This document shows, piece by piece, positions 24,058-32,756 of a DNA stretch of 64,000 nucleotides. A model generated the notes under the pieces. That model did not search any database. It was not told where the DNA came from and saw only the letters and a list, made by a program, of their open reading frames with translations. Each line of letters starts with the position of its first letter. The first letter of the stretch is position 1. The stretch is from positions 62,001 to 126,000 of the forward strand of contig JBAQQB010000173.1 in NCBI GenBank assembly GCA_049306275.1. Reading direction: 5' to 3'. The stretch comes from JADJTT01 sp049306275. Lineage in GTDB: Bacteria; Bacteroidota; Bacteroidia; Chitinophagales; Saprospiraceae. Made by a program: the position numbers and the translations under genes.

Positions 24058-24630
24058 ATGACGAAGCATATTTCCAATCCCGCTTTGCGATTTGCACTCC
24101 TGACTGTCATGATCCTGGCAGCTGCCGTTACCCGCATTCTCCCTCACCCGGATAACGTAACGCCTATCGGCGGCATGGCGTTGTTTGGCGCCGCATATTT
24201 CGGCAGAAAGTACCTGGCCGTGATCGTCCCTCTGGTCGCGCTCTGGCTGAGCAACCTGTTCATAGACAACGTGATCTATCCCGCTTACTACGAGGGTTTT
24301 GTCTGGTTCAGCCAGCCATTTGTTTTCCTGTCCTTCCTCCTCATCGTTGCAATGGGCTGGGCTTCGTTGCGCAAAGTCACGCCCCTGCGCCTGCTCGGTT
24401 CGAGCCTTGCAGCTTCCGTGCTCTTTTACCTGGTCTCCAATTTCGGGGTATGGCTATCGGGTGGCGGCATGTATCCGATGAATGTTGAAGGCCTTATGAC
24501 CTGCTATGCAGCAGGCCTGCCTTTCTTCCGCAACACCATGCTGGGCGATCTGGTCTTCACCGGCGTGATGTTTGGCGCATTTGAATGGATGCAGTATCGC
24601 TTTCCAGCCCTTCGGGAAAAATTGGCCTGA
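24058..24630 (+). CDS. DUF6580 family membrane protein (putative transport protein)
   Basis: 190 residues with about five membrane helices. The segment TRILPHPDNVTPIGGMALFGAAYFG is the family hallmark, and the size and topology resemble substrate-binding S components of ECF vitamin transporters. DUF6580 genes are, from general knowledge, often found near cobalamin genes in Bacteroidota; here a cobalamin adenosyltransferase lies 2 kb away on the other strand. A vitamin or precursor transport role is therefore possible but not shown. I chose ATG 24058 over the TTG one codon before. It converges on the HD-domain gene with a 3-bp gap. Confidence 0.82.
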   Translation: MTKHISNPALRFALLTVMILAAAVTRILPHPDNVTPIGGMALFGAAYFGRKYLAVIVPLVALWLSNLFIDNVIYPAYYEGFVWFSQPFVFLSFLLIVAMGWASLRKVTPLRLLGSSLAASVLFYLVSNFGVWLSGGGMYPMNVEGLMTCYAAGLPFFRNTMLGDLVFTGVMFGAFEWMQYRFPALREKLA

Positions 24631-24633
24631 GAT

Positions 24634-26730
24634 TCAGCCCTCGGTTTGATCGCTCTCCGGCGGGTATTCCAGCCTGACGTGGTGGATGCTGCGCAGCCGG
24701 GAGTGAAATACCTTTCGGCAAATTTCCAGTTCCTGAAAGGATAACTCCGTCAGGTCAAACTGCCCTTGATCAATCTTTCCGGAAATGATCTTGTTGACTA
24801 AGTCGTCAATGTCTTTTCCCGTGGGGTTTTTCAGGCTTTTGGAAGAAGCTTCCAGCGAATCGGCAAGCATCAAAATGGTCTGTTCCTTGGTGCGTGGCCT
24901 GGGGCCGGGGTAGCGGAACTCGGGCTCCCTGGCAGCGCCGTCCGGAAAATCCTTCCTGTACAGCCGGTAAAAGTATTCAACCCTGGTTGTACCGTGGTGG
25001 GTCGTGATAAAATCGGCCACCATTTCGGGAAGCCTGGCCTTGCGGGCCATCTGCATGCCCTCCGTTACGTGGTTGATGATGATCCTGGCAGACTCCAGAT
25101 AGTCCTGGCTCTCATGCGGATTCCGGCCCGCTTGGTTTTCGATAAAATATTCCGGATTTACCGTTTTGCCGATATCGTGGTACAAAGCCCCTACCCTGAC
25201 CAGCAAGGCGTTGGCCCCGATTGCCTGCGCGGCTGCCTCGCCCATATGCGCAACCTGCAAAGAGTGCTGCAGCGTGCCAGGCGCCTTGATAGCCAGCTCC
25301 TGCAGCAAAGGCCTGTTGAGGTCCGACAACTCCACCAGCGATACAGCGGAGGTGAACCCGAATATCCGTTCCAGCAGCGGTACCATGGGATAAGCCAGCA
25401 TGGTCAGGAAGACATTGAGGAATATCCACACGAAAAAGATGCGATCCTGAGCCACCATCGTGCCTCGCTCTACCAGGGAAACGCCCACGTAACCCAGAGC
25501 GTAGGTCAGGTATACGAAAACGAGGGCCCGGAAGAGCTTCGACCAATCGCGGCCGTCAGGGTTGCTCATCACCGCCACCACCCCCGCCAGGATTTGCAGC
25601 AGGGTGAAACCATAGCCCATCGAAGATAGAAAGCTCGCGATCAGCACCACCATGAGGTGGGTGAAGATAGCGAGGCGATCGGAGTACAGTATCTTGGTCA
25701 CGATCGGCGCGATCGCAAAAGGTATGATATACATACTGACCGCATTGGTCTGGCTGATGACGTAGACCAGGTAGCTATAGCCCAGCAACCACATCATGAT
25801 GAAAAGGAACCAGCCCAGGTTGCGGAAAACAGGTTGCGCATACGCCTGCAAATACACAACAAAAATACTGATAATCAGCGCCGTAAGCAGAATATACCCG
25901 GCCAGTACCATGCCGATCGACCGGTCTCCTCTCATTTCATCCTGATAGGCAGCCTCGTACGACTTGAGTTTCTGGTAGATATCTTCCGTAATGATCTGTC
26001 CGGAGCCGACGATCAATTCGTTCTTCAGGACAATGCCCCTGTATGCGACGAAGCCCCGCATTTGTTCGTCGTAAAAGCGCTGGGTCAGCGAGTCGTCGAA
26101 AAAGAGGTTGGGTATGACCGCATCGGGTAAAATGGGCAAGAGGAATTCAGCGATAGCCAGCCTGCTATAGGGAAGGGAATCGGTAATAACCGCCTGTGCT
26201 TTCTCCCGGGTGAGGAGCGACTGCAATGTTTGCCGCTGGGTGGTATTTCCCCTGATCACATTGACCACCAAATTGGGGCCTGCAGTGGCATGTTCCTCTC
26301 GCAGGTCGATAATCCCCTGGCTGTAGAGCCTGTCAAGCAGGTTTTGCCCGTAATCGAGGTATTTTTTCTGGTTGCGCGCTACATCGGCAAATTGTGCGTC
26401 GCCCTGATAGGCCTTGAGTTGTTGCAGAAAGGCCTCTTCGAACGCGATCTTTTGCTGTCTTGCGACCTGGGGATCGAGCACATAACAGGGCGCCACTTCA
26501 TCCTGCAGCTGCGAGGTCTCCTCCTGGATTTCCGCATCCGACTTCTGGATCGGGAAATCGAAAGGCGCGTAGAGATCTTCATACCCCCAAACCGCCCCCA
26601 GTTCGTACTGATAGCCCAGGCGCACCGAATTGGGAAACAGGAGCGCGATGAAGACGATCGTAAGTAAAACCAGGGCGTATTTCCCGATTTCAGGCAGGTT
26701 GCGGATGGCTGAACGGATGGTTTGGGTCAT
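24634..26730 (-). CDS. 7TM-HD phosphohydrolase, PgpH-like c-di-AMP phosphodiesterase
   Basis: 698 residues. One N-terminal helix (about 17-35) precedes a periplasmic helical domain (about 40-270). Seven or so membrane helices follow (280-460), then a cytoplasmic HD domain with first ligand H489 (QHSLQVAHMGEAAA), H518-D519 in ALYHDIGKT, and later HHGTTRVEYFY. This is the 7TMR-HDED/7TM-HD architecture of Listeria PgpH, which hydrolyses c-di-AMP and controls osmotic balance. The biochemical role is transferred from that family. It probably shares a transcript with the adenosyltransferase gene 8 bp upstream. Confidence 0.93.
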   Translation of the reverse strand: MTQTIRSAIRNLPEIGKYALVLLTIVFIALLFPNSVRLGYQYELGAVWGYEDLYAPFDFPIQKSDAEIQEETSQLQDEVAPCYVLDPQVARQQKIAFEEAFLQQLKAYQGDAQFADVARNQKKYLDYGQNLLDRLYSQGIIDLREEHATAGPNLVVNVIRGNTTQRQTLQSLLTREKAQAVITDSLPYSRLAIAEFLLPILPDAVIPNLFFDDSLTQRFYDEQMRGFVAYRGIVLKNELIVGSGQIITEDIYQKLKSYEAAYQDEMRGDRSIGMVLAGYILLTALIISIFVVYLQAYAQPVFRNLGWFLFIMMWLLGYSYLVYVISQTNAVSMYIIPFAIAPIVTKILYSDRLAIFTHLMVVLIASFLSSMGYGFTLLQILAGVVAVMSNPDGRDWSKLFRALVFVYLTYALGYVGVSLVERGTMVAQDRIFFVWIFLNVFLTMLAYPMVPLLERIFGFTSAVSLVELSDLNRPLLQELAIKAPGTLQHSLQVAHMGEAAAQAIGANALLVRVGALYHDIGKTVNPEYFIENQAGRNPHESQDYLESARIIINHVTEGMQMARKARLPEMVADFITTHHGTTRVEYFYRLYRKDFPDGAAREPEFRYPGPRPRTKEQTILMLADSLEASSKSLKNPTGKDIDDLVNKIISGKIDQGQFDLTELSFQELEICRKVFHSRLRSIHHVRLEYPPESDQTEG

Positions 26731-26738
26731 ATATTAGC

Positions 26739-27290
26739 CTAACCCCTTGGTTTCCAGGTCACTTCTTCAACTCCCAGGTCGGCGGCAACGCGGCGGCCAA
26801 GGATAAACAAATAATCTGAAAGGCGGTTCAGGTATTGAATGACGATGGGGTCGACGGGTTCTCCCCCGGCCAGTGCTACCACCAGGCGTTCGGCCCTGCG
26901 GCAGACGCAGCGGGCCAGGTGGCAGAATGATACGGCTGGATGCCCTCCCGGCAGAATGAAGTTGCGCAGTTCGGGCAAAGTGGCATCCATGCGGTCCATC
27001 TCCTGCTCCAGGATCTCGATGTCGGAAGTAAGGATATCCGGCTTTGGCAGGCTTTTTTCAGGGTCGGAAGCCAGATTGGCGCCGAGGGTGAACAAACGGT
27101 CCTGTATGTCCTTAAGCCGGTCGCGCAGCACCTGTTCCGACAGATGATCGCGAACGAGGCCGATGCAGGAATTGAGCTCATCTACAGTGCCATAGGCATC
27201 AATGCGCAACTCGGCTTTCGAAACCCTGCGTCCGCCAAATAGAGAGGTCTGCCCCTGGTCTCCCGTCTTGGTGTAAATCTTGAATCCCAT
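26739..27290 (-). CDS. PduO-type cob(I)alamin adenosyltransferase
   Basis: 183 residues. It transfers adenosyl from ATP to cob(I)alamin to make coenzyme B12. PduO signatures are the N-terminal KIYTKTGDQGQTSLFGGRRV (phosphate-binding), YGTVDELNSCIGL, and the helical motif CRRAERLVVAL with the catalytic arginine, ending with YLNRLSDYLFILGR. The family is a trimer of about 180-190 residues. It sits directly upstream of the PgpH-like gene (8 bp apart), a pairing that carries no obvious functional logic. Confidence 0.95.
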   Translation of the reverse strand: MGFKIYTKTGDQGQTSLFGGRRVSKAELRIDAYGTVDELNSCIGLVRDHLSEQVLRDRLKDIQDRLFTLGANLASDPEKSLPKPDILTSDIEILEQEMDRMDATLPELRNFILPGGHPAVSFCHLARCVCRRAERLVVALAGGEPVDPIVIQYLNRLSDYLFILGRRVAADLGVEEVTWKPRG

Positions 27291-27316
27291 GAGGCAAATT
27301 TATAAATTAAGTTTAT

Positions 27317-27368
27317 GAGTTTATAAGGTTATAAGTTTAGCTCTATAAACTTATAACCTTATAAACTC
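27317..27368. repeat. Perfect 23-bp inverted repeat with 6-base loop
   Basis: Arms 27317-27339 and 27346-27368 are exact reverse complements around the loop GCTCTA. The arms are themselves built of short words (GTTTATA, GTTATAA). It fills the gap between two minus-strand genes, starting 4 bp after the ABC ATPase start region ends downstream. It could fold in RNA from either strand and act as a processing or termination signal; no U-tract follows on the minus strand. Confidence 0.85.
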
Positions 27369-27371
27369 CCA

Positions 27372-28112
27372 TTAAGCTTTTTCCTCCACCGGCAAGTCCT
27401 TCAATCTGTCAAAGGCGCGCACAATGCGTTCGTTCCGGTAATCGGTCTCCACCATGCCGTCGCGCAGGCGGATGATGCGGTGGGCGTGCTCCGATATATC
27501 CGCTTCGTGGGTGACAATGATGATGGTATTTCCCTCCTGGTGGAGTTTTTCGAAGATATCCATGATCTCGAAGGAGGTGCGGGTGTCGAGGTTACCCGTG
27601 GGCTCATCGGCCAGAATGATAGAAGGGTTGTTGACCAGGGCCCTGGCGATGGCGACCCGTTGCCGCTGGCCGCCGGAGAGCTCGTTGGGCTTGTGGTCCA
27701 TGCGGTCGGCAAGTCCAACTTCCTCCAGCACCTGGGCTGCGCGTTCATGCCGCTGGCTTTTGCCCATGCCGGCATACACCAGCGGCAGGGCAACATTTTC
27801 GAGAGCCGAAAGCCTGGGAAGCAGGTTGAAGGTCTGGAAGACAAACCCGATCTCCTTGTTGCGGATCTCCGCCAGCTGCGCATCGTCCATGGCGCTCACG
27901 TTGTTGCCGTTGAGCATGTAAGTGCCGGAGGTCGGCGTGTCCAGACAGCCGATCAGGTTCATCAGCGTTGATTTGCCGGAGCCGGAAGGCCCCATCAGGG
28001 CTACAAATTCGTTGCGGTAAATGTTGAGCGAAATGGTGCGGAGGGCATGCACCACAGTGGCGCCCATGACATACATCTTTTTCAAGTCCCTGATCGAAAT
28101 AATGGAGTCCAT
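27372..28112 (-). CDS. ABC transporter ATP-binding protein (MacB/LolD type)
   Basis: 246 residues. Walker A is GPSGSGKST, Q-loop FQTFNLLPRLSALENV, signature LSGGQRQRVAIARAL, Walker B ILADEPTGNLD, and H-loop VTHEADISEHA. The insertion pattern and spacing match the MacB/LolD/FtsE group, which works with permeases on lipoproteins, antibiotics or cell-wall regulation. No permease gene is adjacent, so the partner must be elsewhere. The 171 bp upstream contain a TTAATTTGC box with TTTG 22 bp before it, a weak promoter candidate. Confidence 0.93.
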   Translation of the reverse strand: MDSIISIRDLKKMYVMGATVVHALRTISLNIYRNEFVALMGPSGSGKSTLMNLIGCLDTPTSGTYMLNGNNVSAMDDAQLAEIRNKEIGFVFQTFNLLPRLSALENVALPLVYAGMGKSQRHERAAQVLEEVGLADRMDHKPNELSGGQRQRVAIARALVNNPSIILADEPTGNLDTRTSFEIMDIFEKLHQEGNTIIIVTHEADISEHAHRIIRLRDGMVETDYRNERIVRAFDRLKDLPVEEKA

Positions 28113-28283
28113 GTATCAGCCGGTTGTTTGTGAAGCAAAACAAAAGCAAATTAAGGGTATGGTCTACACTGGTGGCAAAAAAATAGATGAGCCTTCGCCT
28201 TTTCTATACCAACGCTTTTCACTTTGACCGGATATAAAGCAGGGAATTTGTATTTTCGTGCATCCAGGATAAAGCACCTTCTA

Positions 28284-28931
28284 ATGAACGAAGAGAAACT
28301 ACCCGTAATCAAGCATGTCGCCATCGCAGGGAACATCGGCGCAGGTAAAACGACCCTGACCACCCTGCTGGCCAAACAATTCAAATGGGACGTCCACTAC
28401 GAATCGGCGGAAGACAACCCCTATCTGCACGATTTCTACAATGATATGAAGCGTTGGTCATTCAACCTTCAAATCTACTTCCTCAACAATCGCTACCAGC
28501 AGATCCTCAAAATTCTCCGGGGCGACCGCACGGTGGTGCAAGACCGCACGATCTACGAAGACGCCTACATCTTTGCCCCTAACCTGCACGATATGGGCCT
28601 GATGTCGACGCGCGACTTCGAAAACTATTTCGCCCTTTTCAAGACCATGTCGTCCCAAATCCAGCCACCCGACCTGCTGATCTACCTGCGCGCCAATATT
28701 TCTACCCTCGTTTCCCACATCCAGGACAGGGGCCGGGAGTACGAAGGCAATATGTCGCTCGATTACCTCAAACGCCTCAACGAGCGCTACGAAACCTGGA
28801 TCGAAACCTACAAGGAAGGGCGGCTGCTGATCATCAGCGCCGACGACATTGACTTTGCCCACGACCCGGAGGACCTGGGCAAGGTCATCAACCAGGTGCA
28901 GGCCGAGCTGCACGGTCTTTTCATCCTCTAA
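28284..28931 (+). CDS. Deoxynucleoside kinase
   Basis: 215 residues. It phosphorylates deoxynucleosides (dAdo/dGuo/dCyd) in salvage. Walker A is GNIGAGKTTL near the N-terminus; the DRS/ERS-like motif appears as VVQDRTIYEDAYIFA, followed by PDLLIYLRANISTLVSHIQDRGREYE (lid and substrate arginines). I chose ATG 28284 because the 20 preceding in-frame codons precede the conserved fold and overlap the promoter region. The upstream 171 bp (28113-28283) are shared with the divergent ABC gene. The YggS gene follows by 11 bp. Confidence 0.92.
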   Translation: MNEEKLPVIKHVAIAGNIGAGKTTLTTLLAKQFKWDVHYESAEDNPYLHDFYNDMKRWSFNLQIYFLNNRYQQILKILRGDRTVVQDRTIYEDAYIFAPNLHDMGLMSTRDFENYFALFKTMSSQIQPPDLLIYLRANISTLVSHIQDRGREYEGNMSLDYLKRLNERYETWIETYKEGRLLIISADDIDFAHDPEDLGKVINQVQAELHGLFIL

Positions 28932-28942
28932 AGTCTTCGATC

Positions 28943-29614
28943 ATGACCGTTGACCTGGTACAGTTTCTGGAAGAACTCAAACCCTGGAATGCCACGCTGG
29001 TCGCCGTGTCCAAAACCCATACGCCCGAGGAGATCATGGTCCTCTACGACCAAGGACAACGCGATTTCGGCGAGAACCGCGTACAGGAAATGACGCCAAA
29101 ATGGGAGGCCATGCCCAAAGATATCCGCTGGCATCTCATCGGTCACCTGCAAAGTAACAAGGTAAAATACATCGCCCCCTTCGTGCACATGATCCACGCT
29201 GTCGACAGCCTCAAGCTGCTTCAGGAGATCGACAAGCAGGCCGCAAAGGCCGGAAGGATCATCCCCTGCCTGTTGCAGATCCACATCGCCGAGGAGGAGA
29301 CAAAATTCGGACTCGGCCGCCAGGAGCTCCTTGAGCTGCTCAGCTCCCCTGAATTCCCGGCGCTCCGCAACGTAGAAGTCCGCGGCCTGATGGGCATGGC
29401 TACACTGACGGAACACGAAGACCAGATCAGAAAGGAATTCAGCGGCCTCAAAATGCTGATGGAAGAAATCCGGGGACAATTTTTCTCCGGAAAAGACAGC
29501 TTCCGGGAACTTTCAATGGGCATGTCGGGCGATTACCGCATCGCCCTGGAGGAAGGTAGCACCATGGTGCGCGTTGGAAGCCTGCTTTTCGGGCCGCGGC
29601 ATGAGCAAGGCTAA
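28943..29614 (+). CDS. YggS/PROSC family pyridoxal phosphate homeostasis protein
   Basis: 223 residues, the alanine racemase-like barrel without racemase activity that buffers PLP. The cofactor lysine is in LVAVSKTHTPEEI; further hallmarks are QRDFGENRVQE, WHLIGHLQSNKVKYI, LLQIHIAEEETKFGL, LSMGMSGDYRIAL and the phosphate-binding GSTMVRVGSLLFGPR. It is likely cotranscribed with the deoxynucleoside kinase. Its TAA shares the four bases CTAA with the TAG of the convergent DUF4296 gene. Confidence 0.96.
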   Translation: MTVDLVQFLEELKPWNATLVAVSKTHTPEEIMVLYDQGQRDFGENRVQEMTPKWEAMPKDIRWHLIGHLQSNKVKYIAPFVHMIHAVDSLKLLQEIDKQAAKAGRIIPCLLQIHIAEEETKFGLGRQELLELLSSPEFPALRNVEVRGLMGMATLTEHEDQIRKEFSGLKMLMEEIRGQFFSGKDSFRELSMGMSGDYRIALEEGSTMVRVGSLLFGPRHEQG

Positions 29615-29970
29615 TCCCCAAGCACTTTTTCCTTTTCCTTGTCATCGACCTGGGCGCCTTGCCGGTTCAGCTCCTCGATCACCTTCTCGTATAGCAGGCT
29701 CAGGCGCTGGGGGTCTCGCTGCAACTCATCAAAACACTGCTCGAAATGCGCTCTTTCCACCCCGTGAATAGAGAAAATCTGGTCGTAATAGACCTCCAGC
29801 ACCGAATCTTTTACTGTTCCGATCAGCGACTGGGCAGCCGCCTCGGCCACCTGCATATCGCCTAGCACCAGAATGAGCTGGGCTTCGGACAAGGAGCAGG
29901 AAGTTTTTTCCCCACAAGAGATATATGACAGAAAAATCAAGACAGGCAGAAACCTCTGAATCCTTTTCAT
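29611..29970 (-). CDS. DUF4296 domain lipoprotein
   Basis: 119 residues. The N-terminal signal ends in a lipobox (FLSYISC), so it is a lipoprotein. The body has the DUF4296 profile of Bacteroidota: an opening SEAQLILVLGDMQVAEAAA helix, then YDQIFSIHGVERAHFEQCFDEL and a C-terminal charged helix. Function is unknown. It is coupled to the SixA-like gene by a 4-bp overlap at 29967-29970. Confidence 0.8.
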   Translation of the reverse strand: MKRIQRFLPVLIFLSYISCGEKTSCSLSEAQLILVLGDMQVAEAAAQSLIGTVKDSVLEVYYDQIFSIHGVERAHFEQCFDELQRDPQRLSLLYEKVIEELNRQGAQVDDKEKEKVLGD

Positions 29971-30476
29971 TCATCCTTTTTTGGAAAAAACTGCCTGGGA
30001 TAGTACAAGTCGATGAGCCTGGTGTTATTGCTTCCAAAGGCATTCCACTTGTCAGCCGCCGAATCCAGTTCAGCAATGCCGCAGGTGGGCAGGTTGGCCA
30101 GGTATTCGCTTGCAAAAAGATTGATAAAGCTGGTCAGGGTTGGATTATGGCCAAACAGCAAGACCGTCTCCCAATCTTCGGAAAACTCCCGGACAATCTC
30201 GAGCAGGCGCGTGGGAGTGGCTTCATAAATGCGAGGTTCCGTGATGAGCAGATTAGAGGGCGCCTTCCACTGCTTGAGGAAAAACTGCGCAGTATCAGAG
30301 GCTCGCTTAGCGGGGCTGGTAACCAGGGCATCGGCTTCAATGCCTTTGCCGTAGAGCAGCTTGGCCATGAATGGCGCATCCCGCATACCCCGCTTATTCA
30401 GCGGCCTGTCAAGGTCCTTAACACCGGTATCCGACCAGCTGGACTTGGCATGGCGGATGACATAGAGTTTCTTCAT
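29967..30476 (-). CDS. SixA-like histidine phosphatase
   Basis: 169 residues of the histidine phosphatase superfamily. The catalytic motif is RHAKSSW (RHG-type) with the second histidine in LLFGHNPTLTSF; DLDRPLNKRGMRDAPFMAKLL is the typical SixA-type follow-up. E. coli SixA removes phosphate from histidine of phosphorelay or PTS proteins; the substrate here is unknown. On the minus strand a TACTTTTA box (30517-30524) lies 41 bp upstream as a weak promoter candidate. Confidence 0.92.
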   Translation of the reverse strand: MKKLYVIRHAKSSWSDTGVKDLDRPLNKRGMRDAPFMAKLLYGKGIEADALVTSPAKRASDTAQFFLKQWKAPSNLLITEPRIYEATPTRLLEIVREFSEDWETVLLFGHNPTLTSFINLFASEYLANLPTCGIAELDSAADKWNAFGSNNTRLIDLYYPRQFFPKKDE

Positions 30477-30547
30477 AATCTACTATTCGATGGGTCGTAA
30501 AAATAAGCACTAACTATAAAAGTAACGTTAAAATAAACGTCCTTCCG

Positions 30548-30578
30548 TTGAGAATCTTCCACATTGGGGGTAATTTTG
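30548..30578 (+). promoter_or_regulatory. Putative promoter of the SWIM-rlmH-rhomboid operon
   Basis: TTG at 30548-30550, a 20-base spacer, and an exact TAATTTTG box at 30571-30578. This is the clearest match in the window to the Bacteroidota housekeeping promoter. The start codon is 19 bp downstream. Confidence 0.62.
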
Positions 30579-30596
30579 TTGTTTTGCTCAAAGCTT

Positions 30597-32282
30597 ATGA
30601 ACTTTCCGCTCAAATATCTCGAAAACCATCTGGCCGAGCCCTGGTTGCTGGATGGCGAAGAAATGCTCGAATCAGGCGCCGTGGAGAACCTCGCCGAGGT
30701 AGAGCGCCATCTGTGGATGGCCCGGGTGAGTGGTTGCGAAGTGGAGATACAGATCAGCCCTTCGAGAGTTCAGGCCTACACCTGCGATTGCGCAAGATAT
30801 AAAAAGGAGAAAGGCTGCGGGCACATCGCCGCCGCCTTGCTTGCACTGCGCAGCAAACTGCAAAACGAGAAACCGCCCAAACCTGCGAAAGAAAAGCCCG
30901 CCCCCATACCGCAGAAACTGACCATCCCGGGCTTGCTTCACCACATTTCTCCGGATGAACTAGCGGAATTCGTGCGCGATTATGCCCGGCAAAACCGGGC
31001 TTTCTCCCTGGCCCTGAAAGCGCGCTTCACCGCATCGCTGCCCCTGTCAGATAAACGGCGGCAATACCACGAACTGCTCGATGCAGCTATTGCTACCGTT
31101 CGAAACAAAAACGACCAGGTCAACCTGCGCAGCGGGCAACAACTCCTGCAGGTGACGCGCGAGTTGCTCCACCAGACCAGCGAATCCCTCGACCAGGGCG
31201 CCCTGGATGAAGCCTCAATCCTGCTGATCAGCATCCTGGAAAAAATAGGCCCCGTATCCCGAAAAGTGACCGGCAAGGACAAACGCCTCCACGAGGAGCT
31301 AACCCGCGCCTTTTCACTGCTCGACCAGCTCCTGCAACTTAAACCCGCACCAGCCTTGCAACAAGGCATCTGGGACTTCGCCCTGGCCGAAAGCCGCAAG
31401 TTCATCTTCCGCAAGTCCGGCTTTCAACTCAGCTATTTCCGCCTCCTCGCCCGGATGGCCCCGGAGCTGGGAAAAACGGAAGAGCTGCTGGTGTTTTTTG
31501 AAGAACAACAAAAACTCCTGGAGGCCTCCGATCCCAACCTGACGCCCCTGCTGATACTCACCCATCAACTGCTGGGCAAGATCGGCGATACCACGCGCGT
31601 GCAGATCCATCTGCTGGACCACCTCGACGAGCCCGCCTTTATCCTGCACGTCGTGGAAGAAGAACTGGCCAGCGGACACTGGAAAAAAGCGCGCTTCCTC
31701 GCCGAAAAAGGTCTTGAAACCTCCTCCGACCCAAAACAGTCGGGTAAACTGGAAGAACACCTCCTGCAACTGGCCCTGCGGGAAAAAGACCGGGAAGCCA
31801 TCCTGCACCTGGCCAGCGCCCGTTTTCTGGCAACCAAGGAAACCCACTACGCCGCACACCTGAAAGCCTTCGCCGGCAACGCTTGGCCCGAACTGGCCAA
31901 CGATCTCCTCGCCAAGCTGGAACAGCAGACCTGGTCGATCGCCAAACGCGACGCTATCGCACAACTGCTGTTTCTCGACCAGCGCTTCGACGAACTTTTC
32001 CAATACATCTCCCGCCTGCAATCGCTCGACCTGCTCGGGGCCTATGGTCCGAACTGGCCGGCTGAGCAAGCCGAGCAGGCAGGCCTGCTGTATACGGAGG
32101 TCATCAAATCTTACCTGGGCAATCACCTGGGCCGCAAACCCTCCCAACGCGTGCGCGAATTGCTGGAGCGCCTCCATGAAGAAGGCCCGGCCGGACTGGC
32201 GGAAAGCCTGCTTGCACAATTTAAAAATGAGTTCTCCGGACGCCAATCGCTGATGGATGAGCTGGAAGAAATCCGGATATGA
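30597..32282 (+). CDS. SWIM zinc finger protein
   Basis: 561 residues. The zinc motif CxC-x(n)-CxH reads TCDCARYKKEKGCGHIAAAL near residue 65, typical of SWIM domains that bind DNA or protein. The remainder is a long helical, leucine-rich region (about 115-561), perhaps a TPR-like solenoid. In other bacteria such proteins are encoded next to SNF2-type helicases; none is here. I chose ATG 30597 over TTG 30564 because the latter overlaps the promoter. It is coupled by ATGA to rlmH, so a link to translation or RNA is conceivable but unproven. Confidence 0.8.
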   Translation: MNFPLKYLENHLAEPWLLDGEEMLESGAVENLAEVERHLWMARVSGCEVEIQISPSRVQAYTCDCARYKKEKGCGHIAAALLALRSKLQNEKPPKPAKEKPAPIPQKLTIPGLLHHISPDELAEFVRDYARQNRAFSLALKARFTASLPLSDKRRQYHELLDAAIATVRNKNDQVNLRSGQQLLQVTRELLHQTSESLDQGALDEASILLISILEKIGPVSRKVTGKDKRLHEELTRAFSLLDQLLQLKPAPALQQGIWDFALAESRKFIFRKSGFQLSYFRLLARMAPELGKTEELLVFFEEQQKLLEASDPNLTPLLILTHQLLGKIGDTTRVQIHLLDHLDEPAFILHVVEEELASGHWKKARFLAEKGLETSSDPKQSGKLEEHLLQLALREKDREAILHLASARFLATKETHYAAHLKAFAGNAWPELANDLLAKLEQQTWSIAKRDAIAQLLFLDQRFDELFQYISRLQSLDLLGAYGPNWPAEQAEQAGLLYTEVIKSYLGNHLGRKPSQRVRELLERLHEEGPAGLAESLLAQFKNEFSGRQSLMDELEEIRI

Positions 32283-32755
32283 AAATCGAACTCTGGCAGA
32301 TCGGAAAAACGGCCTTCGCCTACCTCGATGAGGGAACAAAAATCTACGAAACCCGCCTCAACCGGTACCTGCCTTTCCAGCAGGAAACCATCCCCGATGT
32401 CAAAAACGCCAAAAACCTCAGCCCCGAGACGCTCAAGGCCAAAGAAGGCGAAGCCGCGCTGGCCCGGCTGAAAGACGACGACTACCTCGTGCTCCTCGAC
32501 GAAAGAGGACGGCACTTTACTTCCGTGGAGTGGGCCAAACAGCTCGAACGCGAACTGATGGGAACCCATCGCAAAATCGTTTTCCTGATCGGCGGGGCTT
32601 ACGGTTTTTCCCCGGAAGTGTACAAAAGGGCCAATTTTCAGCTGGCGCTCTCCAAAATGACCTTCTCCCACCAGATGATCCGCCTGTTTTTCCTCGAACA
32701 GCTATACCGCGCAATGACTATCTTGCGCAACGAACCATACCACAACGAAGGATAA
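32279..32755 (+). CDS. rlmH: 23S rRNA (pseudouridine1915-N3)-methyltransferase RlmH
   Basis: 158 residues, the normal length of this SPOUT-family enzyme, which methylates pseudouridine 1915 in helix 69 of 23S rRNA. Trefoil-knot motifs are VLLDERGRHFTSVEWA, VFLIGGAYGFSPEV and the C-terminal SLSKMTFSHQMIRLFFLEQLYRA (here ALSKMTFSHQM). It overlaps the SWIM gene by 4 bp and is 1 bp from the rhomboid gene. Confidence 0.97.
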   Translation: MKIELWQIGKTAFAYLDEGTKIYETRLNRYLPFQQETIPDVKNAKNLSPETLKAKEGEAALARLKDDDYLVLLDERGRHFTSVEWAKQLERELMGTHRKIVFLIGGAYGFSPEVYKRANFQLALSKMTFSHQMIRLFFLEQLYRAMTILRNEPYHNEG

Positions 32756-32756
32756 T

